Translations under genes and position numbers: made by a program
Assembly (NCBI RefSeq): GCF_002483235.1
Contig: NZ_DLHN01000011.1
Location: 1-54,560, forward strand
Reading direction: 5' to 3'
DNA: 54,560 nucleotides
From: Pedobacter glucosidilyticus
GTDB lineage: Bacteria > Bacteroidota > Bacteroidia > Sphingobacteriales > Sphingobacteriaceae
Shown here: positions 1-6,833 of the stretch, one piece after another
Layout of the letters: every line of letters begins with the position of its first letter
Position numbering within the stretch: position 1 is the stretch's first letter
Notes under the pieces: model-generated
What the model saw: only the letters and a program-made list of their open reading frames with translations
Database searches by the model: none
What the model was told of the DNA's origin: nothing

Positions 1-180
1 AAGTCAAATAAATCTTTTGTAAAAGCTTTCGTTAAGCACTATCAGAAAGCAAGCGGAAAAAGTGTTACAAAAACTTTCAACAAAGCACAAACTTCTCCAC
101 GACTCCCGTTTGTGGCTAAAAGATTTTTGGAGGATTTACAACAATATTTTTATTTTACCTTAATGGAGCATATACCCTAA
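1..180 (+). CDS. 3' end of an unrecognised gene (cut by window edge)
   Basis: Frame 1 is open from the first base to a TAA at 178-180, giving about 59 codons of a lysine-rich C-terminus ending in MEHIP. The stop lies 4 nt before the ATG of the next gene on the same strand, which is the spacing expected in an operon and is the main reason to believe it is coding. I do not recognise a family, and the start is outside the window. Confidence 0.45.
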   Translation, partial: KSNKSFVKAFVKHYQKASGKSVTKTFNKAQTSPRLPFVAKRFLEDLQQYFYFTLMEHIP

Positions 181-184
181 AAGG

Positions 185-892
185 ATGTATAATATAATTT
201 TAATTTGCACTGCACATTTGGAAAATGGAAAATGTAATTCTGATGAATTATTTGACATCCTGAAAGAGATAAAGCCCGAAGTAATATTCGATGAGTTAAC
301 AAGTGATTATTCTGATATGTATTATAGCGACTCATTTGATACGTATTGTGTGAATTGCATTTTGCGTAATAAGCCAGCGCCAGTAGTGCCTCTTGAGGTG
401 AAATGTATCAAAAAATATAAACAATACCATAGGGTCAAAATTGTTCCTGTTGATATTGATGTAAGTAAAAAATTATCGAATTATCAGAATGAGATTACCT
501 ATACTTTTCTAAAAATCTTTAAACACGAGGATTATATAAAGTTAGAGAATGAGAGAGATGCTTTGGTAGCACAGGAAGGTTTTCAATACCTTAACAGTGA
601 TAAATTTTTAGACTTTTTAGATAGAAAGGAGTCAATAGAAAAAAATATTCTGGAATGTGATATCGAGAATGAAAGGCTACTTAATACTTATAGATTATTT
701 TATGCTGAGCATCGCGTAAACCGCGAGAACTCAATGATTCAAAATATTTACAATTACAGTAAAGAAAATCAATATCAGCAAGCAGTTTTTTTAATTGGTG
801 CTGATCATAAAAAGTCTATCATGCAAAAAATTATAGGTTATGAAGAACTGTCAGAGATTAAATTGAACTGGAGAATGTATGGCAGCAGATGA
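185..892 (+). CDS. Hypothetical protein, 235 aa, possible TraB/ChaN-like fold
   Basis: This is a complete ORF from ATG, with an AAAGG stretch just before the start. There is no signal peptide or membrane segment, so it is probably cytoplasmic. It opens with a hydrophobic strand followed by a histidine (IILICTAH), has an acidic turn (EVIFDEL) near residue 35, and ends with a second strand and histidine (VFLIGADHKKSI, about residues 202-213). A strand-His start paired with a late GADH motif recalls the TraB/GumN/ChaN group of proteins, but this is only a resemblance. It follows the partial gene at 1-180 by 4 nt and sits at the edge of a defence-type region, so it may be accessory cargo. No function is assigned. 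Confidence 0.6.
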   Translation: MYNIILICTAHLENGKCNSDELFDILKEIKPEVIFDELTSDYSDMYYSDSFDTYCVNCILRNKPAPVVPLEVKCIKKYKQYHRVKIVPVDIDVSKKLSNYQNEITYTFLKIFKHEDYIKLENERDALVAQEGFQYLNSDKFLDFLDRKESIEKNILECDIENERLLNTYRLFYAEHRVNRENSMIQNIYNYSKENQYQQAVFLIGADHKKSIMQKIIGYEELSEIKLNWRMYGSR

Positions 893-1064
893 AATAGAGA
901 TGAATTATTTATTTTTATATAGGGCACTTATGCAACTTGAAATAGAGTCCGACTGCACTTTAATCCCCAAGGTGCTTAGTGAGGTAAATTCATTTCTGAC
1001 CCAATGTTTGGGGTCGACCCACTTCTATCGCAAACATCGGCCTGTGACTAATATTATAACTTAA
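879..1064 (+). CDS. Doubtful small ORF, 61 aa
   Basis: The frame starts 14 nt inside the end of the preceding gene. An alternative ATG 21 nt later (residue 8) would clear it. The first half (NYLFLYRALMQLEIES) looks protein-like. The last part is low quality and runs into the minus-strand tonB remnant at 1054-1158. It could be a small co-transcribed protein or chance reading through a junction. No family is recognised. Confidence 0.25.
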   Translation: MAADEIEMNYLFLYRALMQLEIESDCTLIPKVLSEVNSFLTQCLGSTHFYRKHRPVTNIIT

Positions 1065-1158
1065 ACATAACAGGAATTAGATAAGAAATCCTTACTGGTT
1101 TTCCATTATTTTTCCCCGGGATAAATTTAGGGGAAGCTTTTAATAGTTTATTGATTAA
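1054..1158 (-). pseudogene. tonB: Remnant of a TonB C-terminal domain (3' end only)
   Basis: Reading the minus strand from 1158 down to the TAA at 1056-1054 gives 34 codons that match the extreme C-terminus of Bacteroidota TonB proteins: PKFIPG, then NGKPV, then PVMFKL-stop. The frame is closed immediately upstream by TGA (1161-1159), and the sequence then runs into the end of the TOPRIM-like gene at 1182, so the remaining TonB body is missing. TonB C-termini normally follow a long proline-rich linker and a full domain of about 80 residues, so this is a decayed or displaced fragment. It probably marks a recombination junction at the left side of the defence module. Confidence 0.65.
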
Positions 1159-1181
1159 TCAATGCATTGTGTCTACATGAA

Positions 1182-1745
1182 TTATGCAGAAAGCTTTCCT
1201 TCAAACTCTAACATAAACTCCTTAAAAAAAGCACAGTTTTTTATCAACAAATCTATATTTAATGATTGAAAAACTTCTGGTGCATGAGATTCTTTATACT
1301 GTCTCTTTCCATTAGCAGTTTTTGATTTTAGAAATTCTTTTGGATCTTTCTGACGCATAGGATTACCTGTAAAACTAATATTACATTTATACAGGTTATT
1401 AAAGGCTGCAATGTCTGCAAGAATTAAAGCCTCTAACTCCCATACATTTAACAATAACACGTCTTCTTTTTTACTCAGTTTTTTAAACCAAGTTTTCTTC
1501 CTCTCTACAAAGTCTTGTTGGGTATCAAAGCCGTCCAGATCTCTGATAAAAATGATGATTTTGCAGGATGTTCTTTTTACTTCCTGCTCTAACGCCCTAG
1601 ATGTTTTAGGATTGTCTAACTGATAGCCCTTTATACCTTTCAGTAAAGGTTTAAACTGAAGTTTACCTTCATATTTACTACTTAGCAAGTTCTTTATCGC
1701 TGCAGTATCGTTAGGATCTTCGCCAACCAAACCTACCTGAATCAT
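1182..1745 (-). CDS. TOPRIM-like protein (DUF4276/RloB-type), partner of the adjacent ATPase
   Basis: The start is the ATG at 1745, which overlaps the TGA of the upstream ATPase gene as ATGA and gives 187 aa. A longer frame adds only 8 unlikely residues. TOPRIM-type acidic positions are visible: E9 in VGEDPND, and D69/D71 in FIRDLDGFD after a beta-strand. The ELEALILAD segment around residue 105 matches the (E/F)ExWLLAD motif of DUF4276/RloB-like proteins. TOPRIM domains bind metal and cut or join nucleic acid, so this is the likely effector nuclease of an ATPase-nuclease module of the RloAB/PARIS/OLD kind. That role rests on the pairing; which named system it belongs to is not established. 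An intact tonB is absent immediately downstream. Confidence 0.75.
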   Translation of the reverse strand: MIQVGLVGEDPNDTAAIKNLLSSKYEGKLQFKPLLKGIKGYQLDNPKTSRALEQEVKRTSCKIIIFIRDLDGFDTQQDFVERKKTWFKKLSKKEDVLLLNVWELEALILADIAAFNNLYKCNISFTGNPMRQKDPKEFLKSKTANGKRQYKESHAPEVFQSLNIDLLIKNCAFFKEFMLEFEGKLSA

Positions 1746-2968
1746 TCTTCTAAATCTGATAGTAACCAATAATCGCTTAGGTAGCCCACTTCATTCATGT
1801 AAGCAGTAGCTTTTTCACGCTGTTCTGTTATCATCCTTGAAATTTGTGTTCCCTGCCCTTTTTCATACCTGGCAATCATAATTCTATCTAATTCTTCAGA
1901 GGTTAAAATATCCAGCGCTTTTGGAGAATGGGTGGAAATTATGATTTGTTGATCTTCTGACTGCTCTTTGAGAAATTGCATTAATAAAGACAGCTGGTGT
2001 GGATGTACTCCAAGTTCTGGTTCTTCTACAAGGGTTATTCCTCCTTTGTTAAGGGTAACATCAGTAATAATAAAAAATAAGCGTTTGGTACCATCTGATA
2101 GTTGAGACCAAGGCAACCAGTTGTCGTTTACTAAAAAATCTAACCTAATATTATCAACAATCAAATGGGAATCGTTTCTATAAAGTGAAATATTCTTATT
2201 AAACCTTAACCCTTTAATAGGGGTAAACAGACGTAGATTATCAATAACCTCTTGGTCTAACTCCATTTGCGAAATAATATTTTCAGCATTTAAATTGCTT
2301 AGTGCATGATTCCATTTATTTTGTAAATCATCATCATCTTCATCATCTATTGAGGCAAAAAAGCTGTCTTCCAATTTACTATAAGACTTATACAATAACG
2401 TTGAATCAACATCGTAATCCCAAAAGTCATCAGCCTCTAATGTTATATTTAGTGAACTTGGAATGGCAATTCCCTTAATATCAGCAGGATAATCAAAGCG
2501 AACATATTTAGGAAGAATAAAACGCATTCCCAGTCTTTGCAAAACCAATCTAAGATTACCTCCGGATCTAATATTCTTTCCTTTAAAGTTAAAAGTCTTA
2601 GCTTCTATATCTGTGCTATCGAAAATAACTTCTTTATTAAGAAGTAGTTTTTGTTGGTACGCTTCATTGATATCATCAACTGTACTTGTAGCGGCCTTTG
2701 CACTTAACCTATCAATAGTATAAGAAATACTATAATCTTCTATAGCATTAAATACTAAGCTACCATTTTTAAACCCAATGATTCCACGATAAATGCTATG
2801 TAAAATACTGTTTAAGCCTTCAAGAAAATTAGATTTACCGGCTCCATTTTTTCCAATTAGTATATTAAGACCAGGCATGATAGTTACCTTTAAATCTTCA
2901 ATAGATTTGAAGCCTCTTATAGAAACTTCGGAAATTGAATATGTAGATTTTGATATGTGATCAGCCAT
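1742..2968 (-). CDS. AAA/ABC-type (RecF/AAA_21-like) ATPase, 408 aa
   Basis: Walker A is complete at about residues 39-46 (GKNGAGKS). A signature-like LSDGTKR lies near 288, Walker B is LVEEPELGVHP near 310, and the H-loop is IISTHSP. The N-terminal strand (VSIRGFKSIEDLKV) is typical of RecF/OLD-type ATPases. The middle of about 200 residues is poorly conserved in appearance and acidic (a run of D/E near 212-218), probably an inserted coiled or sensing region. It is the first gene of a two-gene operon, coupled by ATGA to the TOPRIM-like protein. In similar modules the ATPase senses phage or foreign DNA and controls a nuclease. TACATTTG on the minus strand at 2980-2973 matches a Bacteroidota -7 box but leaves almost no 5' leader. 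Confidence 0.8.
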   Translation of the reverse strand: MADHISKSTYSISEVSIRGFKSIEDLKVTIMPGLNILIGKNGAGKSNFLEGLNSILHSIYRGIIGFKNGSLVFNAIEDYSISYTIDRLSAKAATSTVDDINEAYQQKLLLNKEVIFDSTDIEAKTFNFKGKNIRSGGNLRLVLQRLGMRFILPKYVRFDYPADIKGIAIPSSLNITLEADDFWDYDVDSTLLYKSYSKLEDSFFASIDDEDDDDLQNKWNHALSNLNAENIISQMELDQEVIDNLRLFTPIKGLRFNKNISLYRNDSHLIVDNIRLDFLVNDNWLPWSQLSDGTKRLFFIITDVTLNKGGITLVEEPELGVHPHQLSLLMQFLKEQSEDQQIIISTHSPKALDILTSEELDRIMIARYEKGQGTQISRMITEQREKATAYMNEVGYLSDYWLLSDLEE

Positions 2969-3409
2969 TATACAAATGTAATAGAATTAGGCGTAATAGG
3001 AAAAACCACAAAACATGGAACTTTATTAAACTTTTAAAATAGTACGCTGTTATGACGAATATAAAACCTCAATCTAAATGTTTAATAAAAGTATAATTTT
3101 TTCTGTAAAATTATACTTTGAACCAAACCACTTGACAAAACAAACTGACATATTAAAAATTCTTCTGTGGCAAGAATAATGACCAAGGGAAGCGGCAAAG
3201 GCTTCTTGTGCTAGATAGAGGATAAGCTGGGATGATGTTTTGGCAAGCCGGATGGAAGACTTAAAGCGAAAGGCTTTAAATCATCATGAGAAGACTAACT
3301 ATGAAATAAAGCGGATCTTTTACGCCATCCTACGGGAATAAAAGAAATAGCGCTATCTTTATTGTACCTCTTGAAAGAGAAAAAGAACATATCAAAACTG
3401 TAAGGAACT
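2969..3409. other. Intergenic stretch with a strong inverted repeat and coding-like debris
   Basis: This 441-nt gap separates the ATPase operon from the small ORF at 3410. It contains a perfect 13-bp inverted repeat (3088-3119), a possible GAAAG-loop hairpin (TTAAAGC/GCTTTAA, about 3264-3282) and a frame that is open from 3219 to the TAA at 3339-3341. That frame reads like protein (SWDDVLASRMEDLKRKALN) but has a stop immediately upstream and only a 29-codon ATG-initiated part. It may be a decayed gene end or part of a structured RNA. No known RNA family was recognised. Confidence 0.4.
3088..3119. repeat. Perfect 13-bp inverted repeat, 6-nt loop
   Basis: The arms are AAAGTATAATTTT and AAAATTATACTTT with the loop TTCTGT. 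It lies about 120 nt upstream of the ATPase start on the minus strand. Both flanks are A/T-rich, so it could act as a weak bidirectional terminator isolating the defence operon, or as an operator. Confidence 0.6.
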
Positions 3410-3601
3410 ATGAAAAGATTTTCGCAGAAACCAACTGATTGTACGTCTAATGGGTCTGTTATCCAGAGCGGTCAGGCTGTTAGTTCAAAAAATTGTTCGA
3501 GGGTAAAAAAAGAAGCCTCTTCTAGCAGGTTTAGTGGTATGTCTAAAGATTTGGAAAGAGTACCGCCTTTGTATATCCCAGGATACAAGTCGAGAGGTTA
3601 A
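3410..3601 (+). CDS. Small hypothetical protein, 63 aa
   Basis: The ATG is preceded by AAGGAACT, and the frame ends 23 nt before the convergent end of the HNH endonuclease gene. The product is basic and serine-rich, has two cysteines (C11, C29), no signal peptide, and a distinct C-terminus (PPLYIPGYKSRG). I recognise no family. The ribosome-binding-like sequence and tight convergent spacing favour a real gene. Its position between a defence ATPase operon and a restriction enzyme suggests accessory cargo. It may be a false ORF. Confidence 0.4.
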   Translation: MKRFSQKPTDCTSNGSVIQSGQAVSSKNCSRVKKEASSSRFSGMSKDLERVPPLYIPGYKSRG

Positions 3602-3624
3602 AACCACAAAGTTTCTCGTTTTCA

Positions 3625-4599
3625 TTATTTGCCTTTAAATATATTTTCCCTGTGCCATTTTAAGTTCTCGTGTGCAGGATAATACCTTTCGCCGGGAGGC
3701 AGGTGTATTTGTTTACCTTCTAGTTTGTTGATACTGTAAACATGTTCTGCATCTTCGATAATAGCGGGAGAAACGAGTATTTTGTAGTTTTCATCAATAC
3801 TTAATAGCCCTCGATCGAATGCCCTATGCATATTGGGGCATAAAGCAATGCCATTACTAATTTGATCGTCATGTGTGATGCTAAAGGGTATGATATGGCA
3901 GGCATCTACAAAACTGTGACCATAAGTAGAGCTTAGTTTCATCCCTGTAAAGCTGCAAGTAGCTAAATATGCTTTAGGTATGAGCTTTTTAAACAGTCCG
4001 TTGCGTACAAAAACATCTTCTTCTGTTTCTATCTTGATGGTTTTATAACGAGCTTGTGGTTCGTTTAAAACATAGTCTTCTAATTGATGAAGATAACCTG
4101 CTTCTTTTGCCTGGCTTTGTAATTTTTGCTGGGTTAAAGGGAAATAAGTTGTTAAAAGCTTTTCTTTGATAAGCTGGCGTGACAAAGGATTGCTTAGTAA
4201 GAGATACAGTTCTTCGTTGAAAAAACCATAGGCTACGGTTGCGGCTAAGGTATTTACACTTTTAATATGAGCATTAATTTGACATCCAGAATGTGGCAAT
4301 AAAAACCAAAAAGGCTTAGCATCTGCTTTATCACTTTGTAGATAATAGAAAGGCTGGGTAAAGTCGGCCTGATTTAACGTATTAACCAATAACTGCCAAT
4401 TCTCTTTGAATGTACCCACGAGGTCTGCATTGATGTATACCTTATTTTCCGTAAGCACACCTCTATCTATTAACTCTATGATACTGATGAGTAAAATAGG
4501 TTTATGTGGCGCTAAGCCATAGGGTGTAGAACCTCGCTTGAGCTTACTAAGTGCGTAAAGATATTTGTTTAGTGTCTCTTGCATAAGGGTATCATACAA
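3625..4599 (-). CDS. HNH restriction endonuclease with N-terminal sulfur-binding-like domain (type IV)
   Basis: The protein is 324 aa and cytoplasmic. The N-terminal part contains APHKPILLISIIELIDRG followed by an F-x3-W pattern (GTFKENW). This is the pattern of the SBD that recognises phosphorothioated DNA in ScoMcrA-type enzymes. The C-terminal part (about residues 215-285) is an HNH_2-type nuclease: CSFTGM, then DACHIIPFS (histidines of the metal site), then NGIALCPNMHRAFDRG. The expected role is cleavage of incoming DNA carrying sulfur modification. No dnd/ssp modification genes lie in the window, consistent with a stand-alone type IV enzyme. It is convergent with the small ORF at 3410. 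The nuclease assignment is firm; the SBD call is by motif only. Confidence 0.8.
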   Translation of the reverse strand: MYDTLMQETLNKYLYALSKLKRGSTPYGLAPHKPILLISIIELIDRGVLTENKVYINADLVGTFKENWQLLVNTLNQADFTQPFYYLQSDKADAKPFWFLLPHSGCQINAHIKSVNTLAATVAYGFFNEELYLLLSNPLSRQLIKEKLLTTYFPLTQQKLQSQAKEAGYLHQLEDYVLNEPQARYKTIKIETEEDVFVRNGLFKKLIPKAYLATCSFTGMKLSSTYGHSFVDACHIIPFSITHDDQISNGIALCPNMHRAFDRGLLSIDENYKILVSPAIIEDAEHVYSINKLEGKQIHLPPGERYYPAHENLKWHRENIFKGK

Positions 4600-4672
4600 T
4601 ATTGCAGAATTTGATGGAATAATGCAAGTGGGATTTCGAAAGTAGAAAGATGCTTAATTGTTTATGGTTTCT

Positions 4673-4740
4673 ATAGCCACAGGTTTAAACCTGTGGCTAT
4701 GGTGATGATGATAAACCAACGATAAAATCGTTAAACCATG
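4673..4740. repeat. REP-like element: 28-bp perfect palindrome plus a second small stem
   Basis: Positions 4673-4700 are a perfect palindrome centred on GGTTTAAACC, with outer sequence ATAGCCACA. About 25 nt further on, AACGATaaaATCGTT (4720-4733) forms a second stem. Two adjacent stems with this core are typical of dispersed REP/RAYT-type repeats. No RAYT transposase is nearby. It is extragenic, upstream of the HNH gene. Confidence 0.7.
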
Positions 4741-4810
4741 TTAAGTACGCGTTGCAAACGAGCACAAGGGTGATGCAATATTTCGATTATTTTTTCTTCC
4801 TCCTCCTTCG

Positions 4811-4827
4811 CCTCCTCCAAGAGGAGG
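4811..4827. repeat. CCTCCTC/GAGGAGG inverted repeat
   Basis: A perfect 7-bp GC-rich stem with a CAA loop, preceded by a pyrimidine-rich CTCC run. It stands out against the AT-rich surroundings. It may be a dispersed repeat or a degraded terminator. Function unknown. Confidence 0.4.
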
Positions 4828-4923
4828 ACACCTTGCAAATGGTTGATTACGATGACAAAACAATCGTGATAGCTTTACTGTGTTCGCTATGACAAAATTA
4901 TGGGGGAGCTTACATTAAAACAA

Positions 4924-5042
4924 GAGGTTGTCTCCAAAATCTTATTTGTCAAATTGAGCGGAGTCGAAATGTTCTCTGATATACTCAAAAAAGGCTTCGA
5001 CTCTGCTCAGCCTGACATAAAGTGGTGATTTGGGACAACCTC
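4924..5042. repeat. MITE-like imperfect inverted repeat, copy 1
   Basis: A 119-nt element with ends GAGGTTGTC and GACAACCTC (perfect 9-bp terminal inverted repeat). The inner arms contain GAGCGGAGTCGAA (left) and TTCGACTCTGCTCAG (right). The whole element can fold into one long hairpin. A second copy with the same design lies at 42228-42359. It has no ORF. It is placed just downstream of the secreted protein gene, where it could also act as a terminator. Confidence 0.7.
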
Positions 5043-5121
5043 ATGCTCCTGCATCATTTCTGAGCTTCAAACATTAAGCAAATTGAATTTATGCTTAGGG
5101 TTATGGGGTTAAAAATCAAAT

Positions 5122-5433
5122 TTATGGTGTTTTAGCAGGCTTTAAATCTGATGTTTTGATGTAAATTTTATTTCCTTTACCATCTATATAATAAATGCGG
5201 TCTTTACCATCGCGGTAAACGCTTTGTCCGGCTGGGCCTACCTTATCTTTTATTTGTTGGTCTAAGATTTTGGCTCCGCCTTTTACACCAAGTTCTGCAG
5301 TTTTATGACCAGCTTTTTTTACGCCTTTTTTAATATCGTTTACAACAGTATCTGTTTTGGTGTTTTTCTCTTGGGCAAATGCAGCAATACTTACCATGCC
5401 AGCAAATGCGGTTGTTAAAATTAACTTTTTCAT
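5122..5433 (-). CDS. Small secreted protein of unknown function, 103 aa
   Basis: A clear signal peptide (MKKLILTTAFAGMVSIAAFA, cleavage before QE) leads to a mature protein of about 83 residues, probably periplasmic. The middle is rich in lysine and glycine (DIKKGVKKAGHKTAELGVKGGAKILD) and could form an amphipathic helix. The C-terminal part (RIYYIDGKGNKIYIKTSDL) looks like a small beta structure. No cysteines and no lipobox. It follows mobA by 43 nt with a 9-bp hairpin in between, so it is probably a separate transcript. I do not recognise a named family. Confidence 0.7.
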   Translation of the reverse strand: MKKLILTTAFAGMVSIAAFAQEKNTKTDTVVNDIKKGVKKAGHKTAELGVKGGAKILDQQIKDKVGPAGQSVYRDGKDRIYYIDGKGNKIYIKTSDLKPAKTP

Positions 5434-5443
5434 AGTATTTCAT

Positions 5444-5466
5444 TTTTGGATAGATAGTATCCAAAA
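5444..5466 (-). terminator. Hairpin between mobA and the secreted protein gene
   Basis: The arms TTTTGGATA and TATCCAAAA are perfect over 9 bp with a 5-nt loop. It lies 10 nt beyond the mobA stop, at the end of the long molybdenum/nitrate operon. A U-rich tail is weak in the minus direction, so it is a possible rather than typical intrinsic terminator. Confidence 0.45.
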
Positions 5467-5476
5467 GAGATGCCAA

Positions 5477-6031
5477 TTATAAAGCTTGGTTATGGTTAAT
5501 AAAACTTTCTGGCTGCTGTATATCCAATTTATAGGTGTTCCCTTGGTTTAACAAAGCTTGAAAACTATGCTTAGGCGATGCTTGATCATCATAAGCTTTT
5601 AACGCTTTAGCCGTATAAATGGCACATAAAGGTTCCCAAAATTGTTGGTTATGGTAGGCGTAATAATCATAATCAGGAAATTGTTGATAGCTTTCTATCA
5701 GTTTAGTAAGGGTAGCTGCTTGCAGATTTATCAAATCGCAAGCTAAAACTATAAAATCTGTTTCAGGATGTAGTTGATGTGCAGATAACAAGCCGTTTAA
5801 AGGGCCTTTAACCTCATGATGGTCAATAATAAAAATTTCTGCGTTTGCATGAGTTTGATAGTGTGCTAGCTGTGTTCTATTGATAGAAATAAAGGTTTGG
5901 AGGTGAAAAGGTTTGAGTTTTTCGGTCATCAAGGCAAACCAAGGTTGCTTATCTTTTAAAATTAAGCCTTTATCGGTCCCCATTCTTTTGCTTTGGCCTC
6001 CGCATAAAATTAATCCGCTTAACGTTGGCAT
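5477..6031 (-). CDS. mobA: Molybdenum cofactor guanylyltransferase MobA
   Basis: MobA adds GMP from GTP to molybdopterin to make the MGD form used by nitrate reductases of the DMSO-reductase family, such as the enzyme encoded upstream. The nucleotide-binding signature is at the N-terminus (LILCGGQSKRMGTDKG, residues 7-22), followed by HHEVKGPLNGLLSA and the metal-binding ACD near residue 98. The length of 184 aa is normal. It is the last gene of the nitrate reductase/Mo operon, 4 nt after the SelT-like gene, which fits co-translation. The protein is cytoplasmic. Confidence 0.93.
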   Translation of the reverse strand: MPTLSGLILCGGQSKRMGTDKGLILKDKQPWFALMTEKLKPFHLQTFISINRTQLAHYQTHANAEIFIIDHHEVKGPLNGLLSAHQLHPETDFIVLACDLINLQAATLTKLIESYQQFPDYDYYAYHNQQFWEPLCAIYTAKALKAYDDQASPKHSFQALLNQGNTYKLDIQQPESFINHNQAL

Positions 6032-6035
6032 AGGC

Positions 6036-6314
6036 TTATTTTTTATCAGAATGACCTAAGCTTTTCTCGGGGTTTACCTGATCTCTTATCAGTTGTTTTA
6101 GCTCTTTTATTTCTGGAAACCGACCTTCTTTTTTTCTGTCGAATAGTTCTAGTTCGCCTACGCTGATGCTGTATTTTCCACTTGTCTCACTAGGTTTTAA
6201 GCTAACCGCTGTAACATCATCTGTAAAAGTTGATAATATTTCCTGAGCCATGTAAGCAGCTCTTAACATCCAATTACATTTTGGACAATATTCTATGGTG
6301 ATGGTTGGTTTCAT
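6036..6314 (-). CDS. SelT/SelW/SelH (Rdx) family protein with CxxC
   Basis: A 92-aa thioredoxin-like protein. The redox motif CPKCNW (C10-x2-C13) follows the first strand, and RFPEIKELKQLIRD matches the second half of the Rdx family. The Cys-Cys version replaces the selenocysteine of eukaryotic SelW/SelT. The family's chemistry is poorly defined and is usually described as thiol-disulfide redox. Its place between moaE and mobA, with gaps of 6 and 4 nt, implies co-expression with molybdenum cofactor synthesis. A thiol-maintenance role for MoaD thiocarboxylate or the molybdoenzyme is inference only. Confidence 0.8.
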   Translation of the reverse strand: MKPTITIEYCPKCNWMLRAAYMAQEILSTFTDDVTAVSLKPSETSGKYSISVGELELFDRKKEGRFPEIKELKQLIRDQVNPEKSLGHSDKK

Positions 6315-6320
6315 ATTTGA

Positions 6321-6833
6321 TTAACCCTCAAATTCATAAACGTGTTTATTAGCATCGCCAGTGATTTTTTGGCAAGAACAATTTCCTCCCCATTCTTTGG
6401 TTCCATCGCTAAAATATTCGCATTTCCAAATGGGCACTTCATGTTTTATCCTATCAATAATATATCTATTTGCGGCATAAGCTTCTTTTCTGTGTGGCGA
6501 GCAAGTAATCACCACCACAGCAGATTCGCCAGACATTACTTTCCCAGTTCTATGCTGGGCTAGAGCTTTGGTTAAATGCCAACGTTTTGCAGCTTCTTCC
6601 ACAATACTCGCAATCATTTTACTAGCCATACTTTCATGAGCTTCATAATCTAGATAGTTAACCGTTTTGCCAATACTGTTATCCCTAACTTCGCCACTAA
6701 ACAAGACCACAGCACCCGCTTTTGGGTCGTGGGCCAAGCTCAGCAATTGAACCAAATCTAAATCTATATCACTTAAAGGAGAAATATTAACCTCCGCTAC
6801 TTGGGGGAATAACGCTGATTTCATCATTTTCAT
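6321..6833 (-). CDS. moaE: Molybdopterin synthase large subunit MoaE
   Basis: MoaE, with thiocarboxylated MoaD, converts cyclic pyranopterin monophosphate to molybdopterin. The family core is evident: GAVVLFSGEVRD, LDYEAHESMA, HRTGKV, and PIWKCEYFSDGTKEW with the catalytic lysine region. The first 14 residues are encoded inside moaD (47-bp overlap), and no later Met occurs before the conserved core. Either the overlap is real, or translation begins at a rare codon: GGAGG (coding the MoaD Gly-Gly) lies 5 nt before an ATT at the start of the conserved part. It belongs to the moaA-moaD-moaE-selT-mobA gene run. Confidence 0.93.
   Translation of the reverse strand: MKMMKSALFPQVAEVNISPLSDIDLDLVQLLSLAHDPKAGAVVLFSGEVRDNSIGKTVNYLDYEAHESMASKMIASIVEEAAKRWHLTKALAQHRTGKVMSGESAVVVITCSPHRKEAYAANRYIIDRIKHEVPIWKCEYFSDGTKEWGGNCSCQKITGDANKHVYEFEG

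Larger units (their letters stand above)
4600..5121. other. Gene-free stretch of 522 nt rich in inverted repeats
   Basis: It lies between the HNH gene start and the end of the small secreted protein gene, both on the minus strand. It contains the 28-bp palindrome (4673-4700), the CCTCCTC inverted repeat (4811-4827) and the MITE-like element (4924-5042). No coding frame is convincing. The HNH promoter should lie in 4600-4670 but no clear -7 box was found. Confidence 0.6.

Noticed and set aside
2969..3409. Retron or group II intron RNA next to the ATPase
   Set aside because: No reverse transcriptase is nearby and no domain V-like or msr/msd-like structure was recognised; only isolated hairpins are visible.
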